DNA of 12,490 nt from Verrucomicrobiota bacterium (GCA_023443985.1 JAEZSJ010000429.1:1-12490); one strand, 5' to 3'; counted from the first letter of the stretch, positions 1 through 6,433 are shown. Notes: generated by a model from the sequence alone, not told the origin. Program-made: numbers and translations.

Positions 1-414
1 CGCACTTCCCGGTCGGGCGGCCGGGACCGGCGCCGGCGGCGGCGCGATCACGCGCGCGGCCTGCTTCGCCTTCTCGGCGTCGGCCTTCTCCTGGGCGATC
101 TCGGTCGCCGTGCGCACGAATGCGCCCTGCGGCACCCGGGTCGCGAAGGCCGGGGCCGCCGCCTCGGTCGATTCGGCGGCGGGCAAAGGAGCGGAGGCTT
201 CGGACTCCGCGGGGGCTGCGGGAGCCGCGGGAGCCGCCTCGGCGGGAGCGGCGGCACGCTGATCCTTCAACTCGCTTTCCAGCGCCTCGGCGCTGATCGG
301 ATCGACGGTGCTGGAGACGGTTTTCACGTCGAAGCCGCGGCCCTTGAGGAGGGCTAGGAGCTCCTTGTTGTCCATGCCGATGCGCTTGGCGAGTTCGTGG
401 ATGCGGACGCTCAT
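1..414 (-). CDS. infB: Translation initiation factor IF-2, N-terminal part (3' end outside window)
   Basis: IF-2 is the GTPase that brings initiator tRNA to the ribosome. Only the first 138 codons are in the window and the frame stays open to the left edge. I translated it by hand from the ATG at 414-412. Residues 1-50 (beginning MSVRIHELAKRIGMDNKELL) form the small IF2_N helical domain, with the typical 'LLKGRGFDVKTVSSTVD' stretch. From about residue 54 the chain becomes an Ala/Pro/Glu-rich low-complexity linker, as in many long bacterial IF-2 proteins; the GTPase core would lie beyond the edge. The start is 37 bases after the nusA stop, and nusA-infB is a widely conserved order, so the two are almost certainly co-transcribed. 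No Shine-Dalgarno sequence is visible before the ATG. The family assignment is firm because N-terminal domain and neighbour agree. Confidence 0.93.
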   Translation of the reverse strand, partial: MSVRIHELAKRIGMDNKELLALLKGRGFDVKTVSSTVDPISAEALESELKDQRAAAPAEAAPAAPAAPAESEASAPLPAAESTEAAAPAFATRVPQGAFVRTATEIAQEKADAEKAKQAARVIAPPPAPVPAARPGSA

Positions 415-451
415 CGAGTAGAGTCGGATTGTATTCTGAATTCGGTTTCGG

Positions 452-1711
452 TCAGGCCTGCGGGCTGGTGCCCTGGCCGGCCTGGCGGACGCGCTGGAGG
501 ATGTCCTGCGCTTCTTCAACGGAGAAGCCTTCACCGACGAGAGTCTCCTCGTCGACCGTGTCGAGCAGCTCGAGGCTGTGCAGGCCCTTCTCGACCAGGC
601 GGAGGGCGATCTCGTCCGGCAGACCGAGCGCCTGGTGGAGCGACCCGGCGGCGGCCTTGACCTTGTCGCCCATGGTGTTCGTGGCGGCGGCGGCGCGGAT
701 GATGTCGATGCGCCAGCCGATCAGGCGGGAGGTGAGGCGGGCGTTCTGGCCCTTGCGGCCGATCGCGACCGCGAGGTCGTCCTCGCCCACTTCGAGCGCG
801 ATGCGCTTGTTGCGCTCGTCGAGCTGGATGCTGCGCGGCACGGCGGGCTTCAACGCCTCGAGGACCATCTCGCGCGGGTCGGCCTTGAACGGAATGATGT
901 CGATCTTCTCGCCGTTGAGCTCACGCACGATGCTCTTCACGCGGGCGCCGCGGGCGCCCACACAGGCGCCCACCGGGTCGACCTTCGGGTCGGTGGTGGT
1001 GACGGCGATCTTGGTGCGGTAACCCGGTTCGCGGGCAAACGCCTCGATCTTGACGGTGCCATCGGCGATCTCGGCGACCTCGAGTTCGAAAAGGCGGCGG
1101 ACAAAACGCGGGCTCGCGCGGCTGAGGATCAGCTCGGGGCCCCGGGGCGTCGTGTCGATGCTGAGCAGGAGGCAGCGGATGCGTTCACCCGCGCCATACT
1201 CCTCGCCCATCACCTGCTCCTTGGCCGGCATCATCGCTTCGGCCTTGCCCAAGTCGATGAACAGGTCGCCGCGCTCCTTGCGGCGCACGATGCCGCTGAC
1301 GACATCGCCGACCATGTCCTTGTAGTCGTCCATGATCCGGTCCTTCTCGAACTGCCGGATGCGCTGCATGATCGCCTGGCGGGCGGTCTGCGCCGCGATG
1401 CGACCGAGATAGGCGGGATCGATCGGTTTCTCGACAATCTCCCCCACGCCGGCGCCGAAACGGACTGTCTGCGCCTTCTCGACATGGATCTCTTTGAGCG
1501 GATCAGCCACGGAATCGACCACCTTGAGCACAGCCCACGCCTGCAGCTGGCCGTTCTTCGGGTTGATCTCGATTTTGAGCTCCTGGCCGGCGTTCACTCC
1601 CTTGAGGGCCGCGTTCTTGATCGCCGTGATGATCGCCTGGATCATGTCGGCGCGCGGAATCCCCTTTTCCTTTTCCATGTACTCGAGGACGGAAAGAATT
1701 TCGCTGCTCAT
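452..1711 (-). CDS. nusA: Transcription termination/antitermination factor NusA
   Basis: NusA binds RNA polymerase and controls pausing, intrinsic termination and antitermination. The protein is 419 aa. The N-terminal polymerase-binding domain spans about residues 1-130, starting MSSEILSVLEYMEKEKGIPR and aligning with the usual NusA start. An S1 RNA-binding domain follows at about 134-200. KH1 at about 230-285 carries VGACVGARGARVKSIVRELN and the GEKIDI motif; KH2 at about 300-345 carries AIGRKGQNARL and GWRIDI. The C-terminus (about 355-412) is one helix-hairpin-helix-like repeat, where E. coli has two acidic repeats. The frame stays open upstream to a TTG at 1792, but that extension runs through a terminator hairpin and its T-tract, so I reject it. 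There is no Shine-Dalgarno sequence. The rimP gene that often precedes nusA is absent. The leader appears to hold an attenuator (see 1734-1761). Confidence 0.97.
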   Translation of the reverse strand: MSSEILSVLEYMEKEKGIPRADMIQAIITAIKNAALKGVNAGQELKIEINPKNGQLQAWAVLKVVDSVADPLKEIHVEKAQTVRFGAGVGEIVEKPIDPAYLGRIAAQTARQAIMQRIRQFEKDRIMDDYKDMVGDVVSGIVRRKERGDLFIDLGKAEAMMPAKEQVMGEEYGAGERIRCLLLSIDTTPRGPELILSRASPRFVRRLFELEVAEIADGTVKIEAFAREPGYRTKIAVTTTDPKVDPVGACVGARGARVKSIVRELNGEKIDIIPFKADPREMVLEALKPAVPRSIQLDERNKRIALEVGEDDLAVAIGRKGQNARLTSRLIGWRIDIIRAAAATNTMGDKVKAAAGSLHQALGLPDEIALRLVEKGLHSLELLDTVDEETLVGEGFSVEEAQDILQRVRQAGQGTSPQA

Positions 1712-1733
1712 TGGTCGGTCGTGGTTTGAAGGG

Positions 1734-1761
1734 AAAAAAAAGGCGGGCTGGTGAGCCCACC
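1734..1761 (-). terminator. Intrinsic terminator in the nusA leader (candidate attenuator)
   Basis: On the minus strand the 5' arm GGTGGGCT (1761-1754), loop CACC and 3' arm AGCCCGCC (1749-1742) form an 8-bp stem with one G-U pair. Eight T follow directly (1741-1734). This is a canonical Rho-independent terminator. It ends 22 bases before the nusA ATG, which leaves no room for a promoter between terminator and gene, so nusA transcripts must read through it. It could also be the terminator of the NYN/DUF2851 unit, whose last stop codon is about 130 bases upstream. The structure is seen directly; the attenuation role is inferred. Confidence 0.85.
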
Positions 1762-1790
1762 TGGTGAGAGTGAGAACTGTAGGGATGGGC

Positions 1791-1820
1791 AACGTAGCCC
1801 ACAGCGAAAAACCATGTCAA
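1791..1820 (-). promoter_or_regulatory. Candidate sigma-70-type promoter for nusA-infB
   Basis: Read on the minus strand, TTGACA (1820-1815) matches the -35 consensus exactly. After an 18-base spacer comes TACGTT (1796-1791), which keeps the first two and last positions of a -10 box. The predicted transcript would start near 1784. Its leader would be about 70 bases and would contain the terminator at 1761-1734. The -10 match is weak, so this is a candidate only. Confidence 0.5.
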
Positions 1821-1891
1821 GCACCGCGCCCCCCGGCGGTCCAAAAGAGTTGCCGGTGCGCAGCCCGGGAAAACCCCGGGGGCGGGCGCCG

Positions 1892-3118
1892 TCAATTTCC
1901 CCAGTCCGCCGGCTGTTCCAGCGCGTATTGCAGCATTCCCTGCGCGGCGCCTTCGTGGCGCGGTGCCGCCGTCCGACCGACCACGCCGGCCAGCCGCAAC
2001 GCGCGGGAGATCAACTCCGGCACCTCACCCGGTCCGCCACAGTACCACAACCCGAACAAGTCGCGCCCGGTGTGGGCCGCGAGCAACGGCAGCAGTCCGT
2101 TCGCGACCAAAGTCGCCAATCGCGGTCCGCGCACGGCGCCTCCGACGACCTCGCGGCCGATGCGCTCCGCCCAGCCGCCCAGCGCCCACCGGCGCCGCGC
2201 GCCCGCCACGGTGGAGAGATCCTGCAGCGGGATCCCGGCAGGCAGCTCGGCGGCAAACGCGGCCCAGCAGCGCGGCCAATCGGGCACTGCCGCGTTCCAG
2301 GCGGCATACTGCGCCAACCGCCGCCGAGGGGCGTTCGCCGGCCGCACGCCTTGGTGCCGCCACAGCCCCTCGCCTGCCGCCAAGGCCACCTCGGGGTCGA
2401 TCCCGCCGCGCCACCGCGGATGCGGCAGCCGCTCCGCGACCGCCAGCATCGCCGCCCGGTTGAAACGGTACCCGAGGATCTCCAGCGCGCTGTGGTGGCA
2501 GGCCGCCTCCCACCCCAGCCGCTCCAGCCGGAGCCCGGCAAAGTGGAGTTTCTGCGCCCAGCGTTTCTGCGCGGCGCGAAGAAGTTGCGCCCCACGTTCG
2601 TCCGGCGTGAGCGCAAGCAGCGCTTCGGCGAGTCTGCAGGCGTCCCGTTGCGCCAGGGATTCCACGGCATCGTCTGCCGCGAACTCCTCGAGGCTGCAGT
2701 GCAACCACGGCAACAGCACAAACTGCGCGATCTCACGCCCGGCCTGCGTCCGCGGCAGACTCGTCGCCGCGGGCGGCTCGAACAGGAGCACGTGCAGGAC
2801 CACGTCGTTGTAGGCGGGGTCGGTGTCATGCCCGTGTCGTTGCCAGTCGGCGGCGTGGAAGTGGACCTCGATGTCGCCGCAGTGATCCCGGCCGTCGATG
2901 CGCAGCCGTGCGCCGCGGAAATCCGGCCCGCCGAGCAGATTCCAACGTCCCGGCGCGAGCACCTCGAGCAGGCGGCCATCGGCGAGCTTGGCCGCACGTC
3001 GTTCGAACAAGCCGAGCAGCCAGATCTTCTGGAGCAGTTTCTCCGGAAACGCGTAGGGGCCGTAGAGTCCCTGCAGCTCCTGGACACGGTCGGCGCGAGT
3101 CTGCGGCGTCTGGCCCAT
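1892..3118 (-). CDS. DUF2851 family protein of unknown function
   Basis: The protein is 408 aa and I assign it to DUF2851 from its N-terminal third. That region carries GPDF (64-67), GDIEVH (81-86), DW (91-92), H95, H97, D98, Y103 and LHV (108-110), the order seen in this family. No function is established for the family to my knowledge. The acidic and histidine residues could form a metal or nuclease-like site, which is a guess. No signal peptide or membrane segment is evident, so it is probably cytoplasmic. The frame is open for 33 more codons upstream, but ATG 3118 has GGAG nine bases before it and follows the upstream stop by five bases, so I choose it. This is tight operon coupling with the NYN-domain gene. 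The product ends about 180 bases before nusA. Confidence 0.8.
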   Translation of the reverse strand: MGQTPQTRADRVQELQGLYGPYAFPEKLLQKIWLLGLFERRAAKLADGRLLEVLAPGRWNLLGGPDFRGARLRIDGRDHCGDIEVHFHAADWQRHGHDTDPAYNDVVLHVLLFEPPAATSLPRTQAGREIAQFVLLPWLHCSLEEFAADDAVESLAQRDACRLAEALLALTPDERGAQLLRAAQKRWAQKLHFAGLRLERLGWEAACHHSALEILGYRFNRAAMLAVAERLPHPRWRGGIDPEVALAAGEGLWRHQGVRPANAPRRRLAQYAAWNAAVPDWPRCWAAFAAELPAGIPLQDLSTVAGARRRWALGGWAERIGREVVGGAVRGPRLATLVANGLLPLLAAHTGRDLFGLWYCGGPGEVPELISRALRLAGVVGRTAAPRHEGAAQGMLQYALEQPADWGN

Positions 3119-3123
3119 GGGCG

Positions 3124-3618
3124 TCAGCTCCGCTCGCCTCGCCGCCACTGCGAGTCGACGGCCCGCCGGTGCGCCGTCAACGCCGCCGCCTGTGACCGCT
3201 CCGCGCGCTCGATCCACTCGGCGAGCTGCTCCGGTCGCAGCGGGCGCGCTCCGGCGGCCTCGATCGTGTCGCGCTCCGCCTGGTCCGCCGTGGCGACGAG
3301 CACCTCGTGGGGCGTGGGGCTCTGCGCCGCGAGCTGTTCGATCAGATCGTCGGCGGTCATGCCCGCGGGGGTGTAGAGCACGGAGAACGTCGTGTGCGAG
3401 GTCGGTCGCTCGATGGCGATGTCGGTGCCGCGGCCGTCGAAGACGGCGCTGACCCGCACGCGTTCAAAATCGTGCAGCACGCGCAGCCGATCGACCAGCC
3501 GCCCACGGGCCGCTTCGCGCCCCTCCTTCGCCAGCACCCCGCGCAATTCCGGCCACGCATGCACGATGTTGTAGCCGTCCACGAGCAGGTGTTGGGAGAA
3601 CTCCACGACGCGCGGCAT
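3124..3618 (-). CDS. YacP-like NYN domain protein (putative RNA endonuclease)
   Basis: The protein is 164 aa, close to the size of B. subtilis YacP/Rae1, a ribosome-associated mRNA endonuclease. The NYN (PIN-like) fold is shown by LLVDGYNIVHAWPEL at 11-25 with D14, AVFDGRG at 58-64 with D61, MTADDLIEQLA at 87-97 with D90 and D91, and VLVATADQAERDTI at 106-119 with D112. These acidic residues match the expected metal-binding positions, so catalysis is plausible. The C-terminus is a charged helix. I chose the ATG at 3618 because homologues begin just before the VDGYN motif; the open frame further upstream is Arg/Pro-rich and looks non-coding. It is the first gene of a two-gene unit with the DUF2851 gene. 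The actual RNA target is unknown. Confidence 0.82.
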   Translation of the reverse strand: MPRVVEFSQHLLVDGYNIVHAWPELRGVLAKEGREAARGRLVDRLRVLHDFERVRVSAVFDGRGTDIAIERPTSHTTFSVLYTPAGMTADDLIEQLAAQSPTPHEVLVATADQAERDTIEAAGARPLRPEQLAEWIERAERSQAAALTAHRRAVDSQWRRGERS

Positions 3619-3873
3619 TCTGTGAGCGTCCGAAGCCGAGGCAACACCGCCGTGCACCGCCCGGTCCCGCTGGACCGGCAGCCCCCCCCCGGGGGGCGCC
3701 CCCGGCGCGGCCGCTCGCACGTGAACCGCGGCAGCCCGCCTCGCCGTCCGCCGGCCGGGGATGCGGTCCGCCTGCACCCGCCCACGCCATGCTGAAACCC
3801 GGGGATCCACGCACTGGAGACAGGCCGCAGTTTTCGCTCGCGGGGCGGGCGCCGCGGCCCTTCGCTGGCGCGG
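3619..3873. other. Spacer between NYN gene and small membrane protein gene
   Basis: These 255 bases separate two divergent genes. I find no convincing coding sequence. They hold a perfect inverted repeat (3661-3678), and a run of nine C followed by six G (3682-3696) that flows into another GC-only palindrome ending at 3703. I do not see a clear promoter for either gene. The homopolymer runs could be sequencing-sensitive. Confidence 0.5.
3661..3678. repeat. Perfect 7-bp inverted repeat upstream of NYN gene
   Basis: CCGGTCC and GGACCGG flank a 4-base centre (CGCT). The repeat lies 43-60 bases before the NYN start codon. It could be an operator or an RNA hairpin in the leader. There is no T-tract on either side, so it is not a standard terminator. 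Confidence 0.55.
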
Positions 3874-4065
3874 ATGAACCGCCAGACCCGCCTCGCCGTC
3901 CGCCTGTTGGCGATCGCCGTGATCGTCGTCGGCGCCGCGGTGCTGCTGCCCCACGTGTTGGACGGGCTCTCGCTCCTGCTCCACGCGGTCCGGCGCAACT
4001 GGTGGCTGGTGGTGCTCGTGGCGCTCGCGGTGTGGGTGCTGGTGGCCTCGGGCAAGCGGCGCTGA
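3874..4065 (+). CDS. Small two-helix membrane protein, hypothetical
   Basis: The predicted product has 63 aa and I do not recognise a family. It begins with a short basic segment (MNRQTRLAVR), then a hydrophobic helix at about 8-28, a loop containing basic residues (HAVRRNWW), a second hydrophobic helix at about 43-58, and ends SGKRR. The basic N- and C-termini suggest both ends face the cytoplasm. The main evidence for coding is composition: every sense codon ends in G or C, more than neighbouring non-coding sequence would give by chance, and the hydrophobic pattern is coherent. No clear Shine-Dalgarno sequence precedes the ATG. It lies alone on the plus strand, between the divergent NYN gene and the tRNA. 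Function is unknown. Confidence 0.68.
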   Translation: MNRQTRLAVRLLAIAVIVVGAAVLLPHVLDGLSLLLHAVRRNWWLVVLVALAVWVLVASGKRR

Positions 4066-4080
4066 CGGCGGCCCGCCGTC
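4064..4080 (+). other. GC-rich hairpin overlapping the stop of the small membrane gene
   Basis: GACGGCG and CGCCGTC form a perfect 7-bp stem with loop GCC. The left arm starts inside the TGA stop codon. No T-tract follows, so this is at best a weak terminator or an mRNA 3'-end stabilising structure. Confidence 0.4.
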
Positions 4081-4158
4081 GCCGAGGCCGCGCGGACAAC
4101 GCACTGGACAAGCGCACGCGGACGGCGATGCTCGCGCCGGTTGCTGATTTCCGGCTAC

Positions 4159-4248
4159 GGAGGAGTGGCTGAGTGGACTAAGGCACCTGACTTGAAATCA
4201 GGCGTGGGCTTACGCTCACCGGGGGTTCGAATCCCTCCTCCTCCGCCA
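4159..4248 (+). tRNA. tRNA-Ser(UGA), with encoded CCA
   Basis: The 90-base gene folds as a class II tRNA. Acceptor arm GGAGGAG pairs with CTCCTCC, followed by discriminator G and an encoded CCA. The anticodon stem CCTGA/TCAGG encloses the loop CTTGAAA, giving anticodon UGA, which reads serine UCA and related codons. A long variable arm (GTGGGC TTAC GCTCAC) is diagnostic of serine tRNA together with the anticodon. The T-loop is TTCGAAT. A weak promoter candidate lies upstream (TGGACA at 4105-4110 and GATGCT at 4127-4132, 16-base spacing), which I do not list separately. Confidence 0.97.
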
Positions 4249-4275
4249 TCCTTCGCCTTGCGGGCTTCGGATGGC
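4245..4275 (+). other. Hairpin sharing the tRNA 3' end
   Basis: GCCATCC (4245-4251) and GGATGGC (4269-4275) are perfect inverted repeats, and a smaller GCC/GGC pair lies inside the loop. The left arm begins at the tRNA discriminator base and includes the encoded CCA, so it would form only in the unprocessed precursor or act on the DNA. No T-tract follows the right arm. It may help termination or 3' processing. Confidence 0.45.
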
Positions 4276-4468
4276 GCGGCCAGCCCTCCGAGTGCCGCAG
4301 GTTCAAGCAGACCGTGCAAAGCCGTACGGCGGAGGACGCCCGGCGCAGCCCCGGCGAAGCAGGGCCGCGAGCCAAACCCGCATCCAACGCGGCGCCTTCG
4401 TTCCTGCGGAACAGGTTTTCGAATACGCTGGAACCGCGGATGTTTCCCTGTCGATCGCCCGATCGCGG
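4249..4468. other. Non-coding spacer between tRNA-Ser and the exporter operon
   Basis: This 220-base spacer lies between two converging units. No credible gene is visible; open frames here are Arg/Pro-rich shadows. The first 27 bases belong to the hairpin shared with the tRNA end. A short hairpin (CGATC/GATCG, 4452-4465) lies just beyond the exporter operon stop, but with no T-tract on either strand. Confidence 0.5.
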
Positions 4469-5164
4469 TCAGACGAACTGTCCGTCGCGCATCGGCCGCA
4501 CGACATCGCAACGCTGGGCGATGTCGGGGTTGTGGGTCACGAGCACCACGGCCTGGCCGTTCTCCCGCGCCAGCCGGCACAGGAGGTCGAAGACCTGCGC
4601 GGAATTGCGCTGGTCGAGGTTTCCAGTCGGTTCGTCGGCGAGCACGATCGAGGGCGAGTTCGCAAGGGCACGCGCGATGGCGACGCGCTGCTGCTCGCCG
4701 CCGGAGAGCTGGGTGGCAAGGCGTTTCGATTTGTCGCCCAGACCCACCTCCGTGAGGAGCTGCTGGGCCCGCGCTTCCATATGCCCGGGGCTGAGTCGCC
4801 CGAGCTTGCGCATGGGCATCATGACATTCTCCAGCGCGGTGAACTCCGGCAGGAGGAAATGGAACTGGAAGACGAAGCCGATGTGCTCGCAGCGGATCGC
4901 CGTGCGGGCGACATCATCGATCTGGCCCATGGGGCGGCCGTCGATCCAGACCTCGCCGGCGTCGGTGCGATCAAGCAGGCCGAGCAGGTACAGCAACGTG
5001 CTCTTGCCGCAGCCGGAGGGGCCGACGATCGCGTAGACCTTGCCACGCTCGGCGGCGAAATCCACGCCGCGCAGGACATGGACGCGCCCCTCGCCGGTGC
5101 CGAGGTAGCGGTGCACGTCGCCGCAGGAGATCGCGAGGTCGAGGGAAGCGGTCGGTTCGCTCAT
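4469..5164 (-). CDS. ABC exporter ATP-binding protein (LolD/MacB-type)
   Basis: This 231-aa protein is the ATPase that powers the permease encoded directly upstream. All nucleotide-binding motifs are present: Walker A GPSGCGKST (48-56), Q-loop Q100 in FVFQFHFLLPEFTALENV, ABC signature LSGGEQQR (153-160), Walker B IVLADEPT with catalytic E178, D-loop GNLD, and H-loop H211. The length and 'LLPEFTALENVMMP' stretch are typical of the LolD/MacB/FtsE subfamily. The start codon overlaps the permease stop by four bases (ATGA), indicating translational coupling. An earlier start in this frame would run deep into the permease and is unlikely. It acts at the cytoplasmic face of the inner membrane. It is the last gene of the exporter operon. 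Substrate cannot be told from the ATPase. Confidence 0.95.
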   Translation of the reverse strand: MSEPTASLDLAISCGDVHRYLGTGEGRVHVLRGVDFAAERGKVYAIVGPSGCGKSTLLYLLGLLDRTDAGEVWIDGRPMGQIDDVARTAIRCEHIGFVFQFHFLLPEFTALENVMMPMRKLGRLSPGHMEARAQQLLTEVGLGDKSKRLATQLSGGEQQRVAIARALANSPSIVLADEPTGNLDQRNSAQVFDLLCRLARENGQAVVLVTHNPDIAQRCDVVRPMRDGQFV

Positions 5165-6399
5165 TGGGAGGTCCCCCGGATCACGTCGCCCGGTTCCAGT
5201 CGCGCCGCACGCCGGGCGGGGATGAAGCTCGCAGCCATCACGACGACGCTCGCCGTGGCCGCGGCGGCGACGTAGTGCCAGATTGACCACGCAACGACAA
5301 AGCTGTCCGTGGAGAAGATGCCGCGGATCCGGATCGGCAGTCGCGAGACGCCGTAGGTGACCACCGCCCCGAAGATCCAGCCGAGGATCACGCCGCCGGT
5401 CAGCACGATCGCCCCCTGCCAGAGGAAGATCCGCGCGATGTCCTGCCGGGTGTAGCCCATCGAACGCAGGATCGAGATCTCCTTGGTCTTCTCCATGACG
5501 ATCATCGCCAGCGTATTGAACATTCCGAGGCCCGAGATGAGGATGATGGTGGAGACGGTCAGCGCGGACGAGACTCGCAACGCGCGAAACACCTCGAGCC
5601 AGGTCTTCTCCCGCACCTGCCAGGGATTCACGGCGTGCTGCAGGGTCTCCTGCATGTGCGCGGCGTCGGCCTGGGCGCGGTTGCGATCCGCCAGGGCGAC
5701 CTGCAGGAACGAGGCGCCGTTGGGTTTGTGCAGGAGCGACCGGCACTCCTGCATGTGCATGTAGATGCGTTGGCGGTCGATCTCGCTCACCCCGGTCTCG
5801 AAGATCGCCGAGACGCGGTAATGCCGCATCTGGCCGCTGGCCTCGAGGGTGATCGGCTCCCCCACGTTGATGCCCAGCCGGTTCGCTAGGACGCGGCCGA
5901 CGATCACGCCGGCCGGGTTGATGCGGAAGTCGTTCAGATGGCCGAAAACGATCTGTTGGCCCAGGTCGGACACCTTGAGCAGGTCGTTGATCGCGACGCC
6001 GTAGACGCGTGCCGAGTCGCTGCGCAGGCTGCCTCGGACCAGCACCGCGCCGGTGACCACCTCCGCGATGCCGGTGACATTCTGGAACTGGGCGACCGCC
6101 TTGGTCAGGCGGTCCGGTTCGGCGATGCCCTCGATGTACTTGACGCTGTCGCGATGTTCGAAGTCGAAGCTCGAGCCATCGCTCGACATCGAGCGCAGGG
6201 TGTCCTGGATGCCGTCCTCGATGCGGATGGCGCCATTGGTGCCGAGGATGGTCTTGATGAAGAACTCCTCGAAGCCGCTCGTCTGCGCCTGGGTGACAAT
6301 GAAGAAGCCGACGCCGAAGACGATGCCGGCGAGGCTCATGATCATGGAGCGCCGCTTGGCGGTGAGAAACCGCAGAGCGATGCGAATGTTGGGCGACAT
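5161..6399 (-). CDS. ABC exporter permease, MacB/LolE/FtsX family
   Basis: This 412-aa inner-membrane protein has the MacB/LolC/E layout. TM1 lies at about 18-38. A large periplasmic domain at about 40-275 follows, then three more helices at about 278-302, 325-352 and 372-393. The FtsX core signature is clear: EKTKEISILRSMGYTRQDI (303-321) between TM2 and TM3, and the C-terminal IPARRAARLEPGDVIRG (393-409). Unlike MacB, the ATPase is not fused but encoded by the next gene. Such permeases move substrates by mechanotransmission between cytoplasmic ATP hydrolysis and the periplasm, rather than by a pore. I chose ATG 6399 because homologues start a few residues before the first helix. An in-frame start at 6474 would overlap the adaptor gene. 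No Shine-Dalgarno sequence is visible. The gap after the adaptor gene is 34 bases. Confidence 0.92.
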   Translation of the reverse strand: MSPNIRIALRFLTAKRRSMIMSLAGIVFGVGFFIVTQAQTSGFEEFFIKTILGTNGAIRIEDGIQDTLRSMSSDGSSFDFEHRDSVKYIEGIAEPDRLTKAVAQFQNVTGIAEVVTGAVLVRGSLRSDSARVYGVAINDLLKVSDLGQQIVFGHLNDFRINPAGVIVGRVLANRLGINVGEPITLEASGQMRHYRVSAIFETGVSEIDRQRIYMHMQECRSLLHKPNGASFLQVALADRNRAQADAAHMQETLQHAVNPWQVREKTWLEVFRALRVSSALTVSTIILISGLGMFNTLAMIVMEKTKEISILRSMGYTRQDIARIFLWQGAIVLTGGVILGWIFGAVVTYGVSRLPIRIRGIFSTDSFVVAWSIWHYVAAAATASVVVMAASFIPARRAARLEPGDVIRGTSQ

Positions 6400-6433
6400 C
6401 AGACGGGCTTGGCTGAGGGTGCGGGGGCGGAGC

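Noticed and set aside
578..1729. A 383-codon plus-strand frame opposite nusA
   Set aside because: Shadow of nusA. The composition is Asp/His/Ala/Leu-rich with no fold signature.
1712..1792. A 27-residue N-terminal extension of NusA from TTG 1792
   Set aside because: It would be translated from the terminator stem and T-tract (giving Phe-Phe-Phe), starts at the predicted -10 box, and has no counterpart at NusA N-termini.
1864..1880. Inverted repeat CCCGGG/CCCGGG with a 5-base loop, 11 bases beyond the DUF2851 stop, as that gene's terminator
   Set aside because: No T-tract follows on the minus strand. The hairpin at 1734-1761 is a far better terminator.
1751..3376. A 541-codon plus-strand frame opposite the DUF2851 and NYN genes
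   Set aside because: Low-complexity Arg/Pro/Gln-rich product with no recognisable motif. The minus-strand proteins have clear family signatures.
3619..4104. Extended N-terminus of the NYN protein to 4104
   Set aside because: The extension would cover the small membrane gene region antisense. It is rich in Arg, His, Pro and Gly, and the NYN domain begins naturally at the ATG at 3618.
4452..4465. Small hairpin after the exporter operon as terminator
   Set aside because: Only a 5-bp stem and no T-tract. The sequence is a repeated CGATCG palindrome that may be chance.
4159..4468. tRNA-Ser as an attachment site of an integrated element
   Set aside because: No integrase gene and no repeat of the tRNA 3' end further along in the window. 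Flanking genes look like ordinary chromosome.
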